From JBBIWA01 sp037439425 (GTDB taxonomy: Bacteria; Acidobacteriota; Blastocatellia; RBC074): a stretch of 64,000 nt of DNA. Every line of letters starts with the position of its first letter. Positions within the stretch are counted from its first letter, which is position 1. This document shows, in pieces, positions 59,712-64,000 of this stretch. The position numbers were made by a program, and so were the translations under genes. The notes under the pieces were generated by a model. It was given only the letters and a program-made list of their open reading frames with translations, had not been told where the DNA came from and did not search any database. The stretch covers positions 43,173-107,172 of the forward strand of contig JBBIWA010000011.1 in the NCBI GenBank assembly GCA_037439425.1, given 5' to 3'.

Positions 59712-60389
59712 ATGGAATCGGTCAATCGTAAAGAGATGGCGCAGAAAACGCGCCAGATGATTCGCCTGCTGAGAAAAGCATACCCCGATGCTCGTTGCGC
59801 GCTCAATCACTCCAATCCGCTTCAGTTGCTGATTGCGACAATTCTGTCGGCTCAATGCACCGATGAACGCGTCAATATGGTGACGGCCGAGCTATTCAGA
59901 AAATACCGCAGCAGCGAAGATTATGTGAAGGTTCCACGCAGCGAGCTGGAGCGGGATATTCATTCAACCGGCTTCTATCGCAACAAAGCCAAAGCGATTC
60001 AAGGCGCGTGTCAAATCATTAGCGAAAAGCATGGTGGCCAGGTGCCGGACAAGCTCGAAGATTTGCTTGCCCTGCCGGGAGTAGCGCGCAAAACAGCGAA
60101 CGTGGTGCTCGGCAATGCCTTCGGAATCGCTTCTGGCGTGGTCGTGGACACACACGTTTCGCGCCTCGCGCAGCGGCTTGGCCTCACCAAAGAGAAGCAA
60201 GCGGAAAAGATCGAGCGTGACTTGATGCAGCTGGTCCCGAAAAAGGACTGGATTGATTTCTCTCATCTGTTGATCTTTCACGGCAGGAAGACCTGCAAAG
60301 CCCGCGCGCCTCTATGCAGAGAATGTGTGCTGGAACCACTCTGTCCCTCATCTACGCTGAAGAAAGAAACCAGAAAGGAGCAGTCCTGA
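59712..60389 (+). CDS. nth: Endonuclease III
   Basis: Nth is a DNA glycosylase/AP lyase of base-excision repair that removes oxidised pyrimidines. The 225-residue protein from ATG 59712 (MESVNRKEMAQKTRQMIRLL) has the helix-hairpin-helix LEDLLALPGVARKTANVVLG with the catalytic Lys, VVVDTHVSRLAQRLGL with the Asp, and the [4Fe-4S] motif C-X6-C-X2-C-X5-C in CKARAPLCRECVLEPLC. AGGAAAC precedes the start; the upstream frame to 59640 has no start support. The gene is divergent from the cysteine desulfurase. Confidence 0.95.
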   Translation: MESVNRKEMAQKTRQMIRLLRKAYPDARCALNHSNPLQLLIATILSAQCTDERVNMVTAELFRKYRSSEDYVKVPRSELERDIHSTGFYRNKAKAIQGACQIISEKHGGQVPDKLEDLLALPGVARKTANVVLGNAFGIASGVVVDTHVSRLAQRLGLTKEKQAEKIERDLMQLVPKKDWIDFSHLLIFHGRKTCKARAPLCRECVLEPLCPSSTLKKETRKEQS

Positions 60390-60394
60390 AGACT

Positions 60395-61705
60395 ATGCCC
60401 CGTCAATTCGGTCGGTTTATCAACCTCTCTCTCCTCCTCGTCGCCTTATCAATCAACATACTAGCCCAGACTGCGAACTCCAGCTTCAAGGTGGGATTTG
60501 CGCGGCGCGATATCACACCTCAGGAAGCAGTCCCCATGTGGGGCTACGGAGCGCGCCACGATGCCCTCTCCAGAGGTACACTTGACCAGCTATATGCTGA
60601 GGCTTTGGTCATTCAAGCCGGTGACAGGAAGCTGGCGATTGTGGGATTGGACCTGGGACGTTCACCGGCTGAAAGATCGTTGCAAGCAATCCGCCAGCGA
60701 ATTAAAGAGAGGGCTGGGATTGAGTATTCATTCATCGCCGGATCACACACTCACCACGGCCCGGTCCTGGAACTGAGCGACGAAGTGGGCAAAGGCAAAG
60801 GGCGATTCGATGCGGCCTTGCGTTACTACAAACAGATGGAAGAGGCGATAGTCGCAGCGATTCTGGAAGCGGATGCTAAACTGGTCGCGGCCAAAATGGG
60901 AACGGCGTCAGTTCAGTTGGACGGCTTCAATCGTAACCGGCACACCAGGTTTCAACCCAAGCCGGTTGACCGGGAGCTGGCCGTGATGCGCTTTGACGAA
61001 ATATCGGACAGACCTATCGCCGTCCTGGTTAACTTCACCGCCCATCCTACAACGATTCCGGCTTCCACCTTGCAATTTTCTGCCGATTACGTTGGCTCTA
61101 TGAAGAGAGTGATCGAGAAGGAGATGGGTACAGGCGTTATCTTTATGAATGGTGCAGCGGGAGATCTGTCGGTCGACGAAGGTCCGCACAAAGGCTATCA
61201 AGCCTTCGGCCAGGCACTGGGACGCGAAGTGGTCAAACTGGCCACCAGCATCCTCACTCACGAGGTTTCGCAGCCTTCGCTTCAAGCGCGCGAAGAACGC
61301 TTTAAGTTCACCTCTCGCACAGACCTGACCAATCCCGCCGTGCGGGCCGCTTATGAAAGAGCCTTCTTTCCGGAGTTGATCCCGAACTACATTGACGAAT
61401 ACGCCGAAGGGGTGCGCCCGCGTTTGACTGTAGCTTTGCTTAATGGCGAGATCGCGCTGGTCGGAGTCTCAGGTGAGTTTTTCGCTAACCATGCGATCCG
61501 GTTGAAAGCGCGCGCGCGAGTCAAGCAGCTTTTCTTCTTTGGTTACTGCAATGGCTATCACCAATATTTCCCCACCATCGAAGCCGTGGCTGAAGGCGGC
61601 TATGGCGCAGACAATACGGTCTCACCCGTGGCTGTTGGCGCAGGTGAGCAGATGATGGATACAGCGCTAATCTGGATTTACCAAATGCTAGGAAAAATCA
61701 AATGA
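60395..61705 (+). CDS. Neutral ceramidase-like exported protein
   Basis: The 436-residue protein starts at ATG 60395 behind AAAGGAGCAG, and has a signal peptide (to about residue 28, ..NILAQTAN). It resembles the neutral/alkaline non-lysosomal ceramidase N-terminal domain: VGFARRDITPQEAVPMWGYG, a zinc site in IAGSHTHHGPVLELSDE, LVNFTAHPTTIPASTLQF, and a nucleophile-type Ser region MNGAAGDLSVDEG. The C-terminal domain of full-length ceramidases is lacking, as in many bacterial homologs. It may hydrolyse amide or ester bonds of lipids outside the cell. It overlaps the nth region only by proximity (5 bases). Confidence 0.8.
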   Translation: MPRQFGRFINLSLLLVALSINILAQTANSSFKVGFARRDITPQEAVPMWGYGARHDALSRGTLDQLYAEALVIQAGDRKLAIVGLDLGRSPAERSLQAIRQRIKERAGIEYSFIAGSHTHHGPVLELSDEVGKGKGRFDAALRYYKQMEEAIVAAILEADAKLVAAKMGTASVQLDGFNRNRHTRFQPKPVDRELAVMRFDEISDRPIAVLVNFTAHPTTIPASTLQFSADYVGSMKRVIEKEMGTGVIFMNGAAGDLSVDEGPHKGYQAFGQALGREVVKLATSILTHEVSQPSLQAREERFKFTSRTDLTNPAVRAAYERAFFPELIPNYIDEYAEGVRPRLTVALLNGEIALVGVSGEFFANHAIRLKARARVKQLFFFGYCNGYHQYFPTIEAVAEGGYGADNTVSPVAVGAGEQMMDTALIWIYQMLGKIK

Positions 61706-61740
61706 GGACGGCTCTGGGACTCTTCCGAGAGGATAAAGTG

Positions 61741-61830
61741 GGACGCGCCCGGGAGCGCAGGCATCTTGCGTGCCCAGCGTGGATGCGAAAAGAGCACGGC
61801 GTGCGTTCCCAGGACGAACCGCCCTTTCAA
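61741..61830. repeat. Dispersed GCACGC-type repeat after the ceramidase-like gene
   Basis: CCCGGGAGCGCAGGCATCTT, GCGTGCCCAGCGTGGATGCG and GCACGGCGTGCGTTCCCAGG follow one another. They are degenerate versions of the family at 16314 and 26376, in the small convergent gap before the acyltransferase stop. Confidence 0.55.
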
Positions 61831-61838
61831 ACCCACTT

Positions 61839-63158
61839 TTAATTACACCCTTCTTCCGAAAAGGTGCCCGCTTTTCGGATGTCATACGAGACTGAGACGA
61901 AGCTCTGCAAATAGCCCAGCGCCGCAGCTGACAGCGCGAGATAAATCAACAGCAATGGGCTGACCAGGCGTGTCCGCCAGATCGCTGCCGCAATCAGCGC
62001 CATCATCACCCAGACGGTGATCTGGCGAAGGAGGACTCGATACCACAGATTGAAAAGCGCAATGAAGCTCAGCACGGCGACGTAGACTCCCAGCCCTGTG
62101 GGCCATTTCAGTTGCAGGACCAACGAGAGGTAGTAAACCACCACCAGGCCGCGCACAAATTTCTGCAGCGTGTAATAGTCTTCCCAGAAGAAGACAAAGA
62201 AAGCTGCCAGCGTACCACCCGCCAGCCAGGCGTTCATCTCACCAGATGGAATCTCAGCTACGCGCACCAGCCAGTGGTGCCAGAGCAAAATAAGCCAGAT
62301 GGGCATCGAATTGCGGAGCCATTTGGCCAGACGCGACGGCCTGATCCACACCAGATCCGCCACCAGGTAAAGGTAGTAAATCGCGGGCAGCAACCAGATG
62401 CTCAGATAGTGCTGCCCCAGCCTCCCACGACCAGAGGCTACCAGCGTCGCAATGAGGGCGGCCAGTAGCGGGGCCCATTCATAGGTGCGCAGATGCGAAG
62501 GCGGTTGCCGATACCATCTCTCCCATGCTTCTGTCCCGCGCAAAGCGGGCAGGAGCGAACGATTGATGTGCGCCGCTACAGTCTGCATCACCTGCTCCTG
62601 GAATGTTCGATCATCACGACGCGCTATGCGTTCTTCTTCTTTGAGCCAGATGGGCCGATGATAGCGGACGATAATTTTGGCCGGCTTCGGCAACAACCGC
62701 CATTTAGGCCAGGCGCGATTAGCCCCGCCGATTGTGATCGGAACAATCGGCGCGCCGGTCTCAATTGCTAGCCTGGCGACGCCGCGCTTTAGCTCTCCCA
62801 TCGGCCCACGCTCCGAGCGTTGCCCTTCGGGAAAGATTCCCAGAGCTTCGCCGCTCGTGAGCACGCGGCAGGCTTCTCGAAAAGCAGACTCGCCTTTGCC
62901 GCGCCGCAGATCCACTGGAAACGCGCCGCAGGCTTTGACGAATTGCCCCAGGAGGGGGACCTTGAAAAGCCTGTCCCAGGCTATAAATCGAATGGCTCTT
63001 TTCACCGGAAGCGCAATCAGTATTGGATCCAGATAGGAAGGGTGATTCCCGGCCAGAATGACTGGTCCAGCGGCGGGGACGTTTTCCAGCCCGTGATATT
63101 CAACGGAAAACAGAAGGCGGAAGATAGGCCGCGCCATGGCTTTAAGCAAGGAAAGCAT
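61839..63158 (-). CDS. 1-acylglycerol-3-phosphate acyltransferase-like protein with C-terminal membrane domain
   Basis: The 439-residue protein has a PlsC-type acyltransferase domain (about 15-215): HX4D in AGNHPSYLDPILIALPV (about residue 38), DLRRGKGESAFREACRVL, IFPEGQRSERG and IVPITIGGANRAWP. The second half (about 225-430) has six or more hydrophobic segments (APLLAALIATLVASG, WLILLWHHWLVRVAEIP, VAVLSFIALFNLWYRVLL), an unusual addition. It may link acyl transfer to lipid A or glycan-lipid synthesis. The start at 63158 follows GGGAGG at a long distance and GAAGAG nearer. The gene is convergent with the ceramidase-like one. Confidence 0.85.
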   Translation of the reverse strand: MLSLLKAMARPIFRLLFSVEYHGLENVPAAGPVILAGNHPSYLDPILIALPVKRAIRFIAWDRLFKVPLLGQFVKACGAFPVDLRRGKGESAFREACRVLTSGEALGIFPEGQRSERGPMGELKRGVARLAIETGAPIVPITIGGANRAWPKWRLLPKPAKIIVRYHRPIWLKEEERIARRDDRTFQEQVMQTVAAHINRSLLPALRGTEAWERWYRQPPSHLRTYEWAPLLAALIATLVASGRGRLGQHYLSIWLLPAIYYLYLVADLVWIRPSRLAKWLRNSMPIWLILLWHHWLVRVAEIPSGEMNAWLAGGTLAAFFVFFWEDYYTLQKFVRGLVVVYYLSLVLQLKWPTGLGVYVAVLSFIALFNLWYRVLLRQITVWVMMALIAAAIWRTRLVSPLLLIYLALSAAALGYLQSFVSVSYDIRKAGTFSEEGCN

Positions 63159-63276
63159 AGCTCTTCAAGTTGACCTCCCACAGGTTGTTGATCATATCAT
63201 GGTGCGGCGCGAAGAATCAGAGAGCAGTCAAAGCGAGTTATTACCATCTGGTCGCCGGATCGAGACCTACGGAACT

Positions 63277-63753
63277 ATGAATCAACCATTCAGCAGCCGA
63301 TCTGGGCTGCACGTAGTGCTGGTAGAGCCTGAGATTCCACCTAACACAGGTAACATCGCGCGCCTGTGCGCGGCAACCTTCACCCCCTTGCATTTGGTAG
63401 GCAAGCTCGGCTTTCGCACCGATGATAAAGCCGTGCGTCGCGCCGGACTAGATTACTGGAATGAGGTAGAGATTCATTATCACCTAAACCTGGAGGCCCT
63501 TTATCAAGCATTACCTGAATGCCGGTTTCTCTACTTCACGACCCAAGCCGAGCGGCTCTACACCGACTGGCAGTACGCTGCTAGAGATTGTCTGGTCTTT
63601 GGCCGGGAGACGCGCGGACTTGCGGAGGATTTATTGCGCGCCAACTGGGATCGCTGTTTGACAATTCCGATGCCTAACTGTAAGGTGCGCTCATTGAACC
63701 TGGCTACCTCTGTTGGGATTGTGCTTTATGAAGCGCTCCGGCAACTTCGGTAG
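63277..63753 (+). CDS. trmL: tRNA (cytidine/uridine(34)-2'-O)-methyltransferase TrmL
   Basis: TrmL methylates the ribose of the wobble base of tRNA-Leu species. The 158-residue product from ATG 63277 (MNQPFSSRSGLHVVLVEPEI) is a SPOUT enzyme of minimal length. It shows VVLVEPEIPPNTGNIARLCA, FGRETRGLAEDLL and TIPMPNCKVRSLNLATSVGI, the trefoil-knot SAM loop. The frame to 63136 has no good start. It is the last gene of the window; a repeat array follows from 63768. Confidence 0.92.
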   Translation: MNQPFSSRSGLHVVLVEPEIPPNTGNIARLCAATFTPLHLVGKLGFRTDDKAVRRAGLDYWNEVEIHYHLNLEALYQALPECRFLYFTTQAERLYTDWQYAARDCLVFGRETRGLAEDLLRANWDRCLTIPMPNCKVRSLNLATSVGIVLYEALRQLR

Positions 63754-63767
63754 AGCGCGAAGTTACA

Positions 63768-64000
63768 ACTTTGGAGTGCGGTGAGCTCTCACCGCTTTGG
63801 TAGTCTTTCAATCTCGTGGAATTCGATAGAGACTACCAAAGGTGCGTCAGGCCGCAGCACTCCAAAGTAAGACTAAAGGTGCGTCAGGCCGCAGCACTCC
63901 AAAGTGAGACTAAAGGTGCGTCAGGCCGCAGCACTCCAAAGTGAGACTACCAAAGGTGCGTCAGGCCGCAGCACTCCAAAGTGAGACTAAAGGTGCGTCA
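63768..64000. repeat. Tandem repeat array (37-40 bp) with an inverted lead copy
   Basis: Units starting GGTGCGTCAGGCCGCAGC and running through ACTCCAAAGTGAGAC begin at 63841, 63878, 63915, 63955 and 63992, that is, periods of 37, 37, 40 and 37. A lead copy in inverted orientation at 63768-63808 has the same flanks (ACTTTGGAGT, TTTGGTAGTC) but a different core, the hairpin GCGGTGAG-CT-CTCACCGC (63778-63795). The array continues past the window edge. It is not a CRISPR: the conserved part is nearly the entire unit. Confidence 0.85.

Noticed and set aside
63768..64000. CRISPR array at the right end
   Set aside because: Units are almost identical over their full length, with no unique spacers, and no cas genes are nearby.

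Overview
The window reads as a chromosomal segment of an acidobacterium, most likely of the Blastocatellia type (inference). Supporting signs are a VWFA-related protein of the Acidobacteria-typical kind (24253-25347), a TonB receptor with an N-terminal carboxypeptidase-regulatory-like domain, a split complex I operon, a moderately GC-rich composition, and many short dispersed intergenic repeats. No rRNA, intact tRNA, CRISPR array, phage or intact insertion sequence was seen.

Left part (1-9457): the distal half of a complex I operon (nuoG 3' end, nuoH, J, K, L, M, N). An Rpn-type nuclease gene sits between nuoG and nuoH, nuoI is missing from its usual place between nuoH and nuoJ, and the K-L, L-M and M-N gaps carry repeats. 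9661-26141: a small membrane protein, class I fumarase, a TonB receptor, a class V aminotransferase, a coiled-coil gene with an early stop, a truncated TPR gene, an S8 protease, a large beta-propeller protein, and a minus-strand run of MBL hydrolase, VWA protein, small membrane protein, purB and purS.

Middle part (26142-50507): a repeat-rich gap, an LolA-like protein, a degenerate tRNA-Leu-like sequence, an FHA/lytic transglycosylase, ComF and a solitary divergent MreB. Then comes a cluster of three tandem radical SAM/B12-type proteins with a nucleotidyltransferase, divergent from two glycosyltransferases. SpoIIM, CPBP, S9 peptidase, AcpS, PgeF, TlpA-TPR, Slt and a GAF-like protein follow.

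Right part (50508-64000): a decayed IS4-type transposase, a SanA-like protein, and an aromatic amino acid operon (pheA-aroF). That operon is preceded by a near-consensus promoter, a Phe/Tyr-rich leader peptide, an antiterminator and an intrinsic terminator, which together look like a classical attenuator. A minus-strand operon of SDR, threonine-synthase-fold PLP enzyme and MoaD/ThiS sulfur carrier is preceded by two tandem SAM-II-like riboswitches, each with its own terminator, and a cysteine desulfurase lies just upstream. I infer that this operon serves sulfur-carrier-dependent homocysteine or methionine synthesis; it is the strongest candidate for an undescribed system here. The window ends with endonuclease III, a ceramidase-like protein, an acyltransferase, TrmL and a tandem repeat array.
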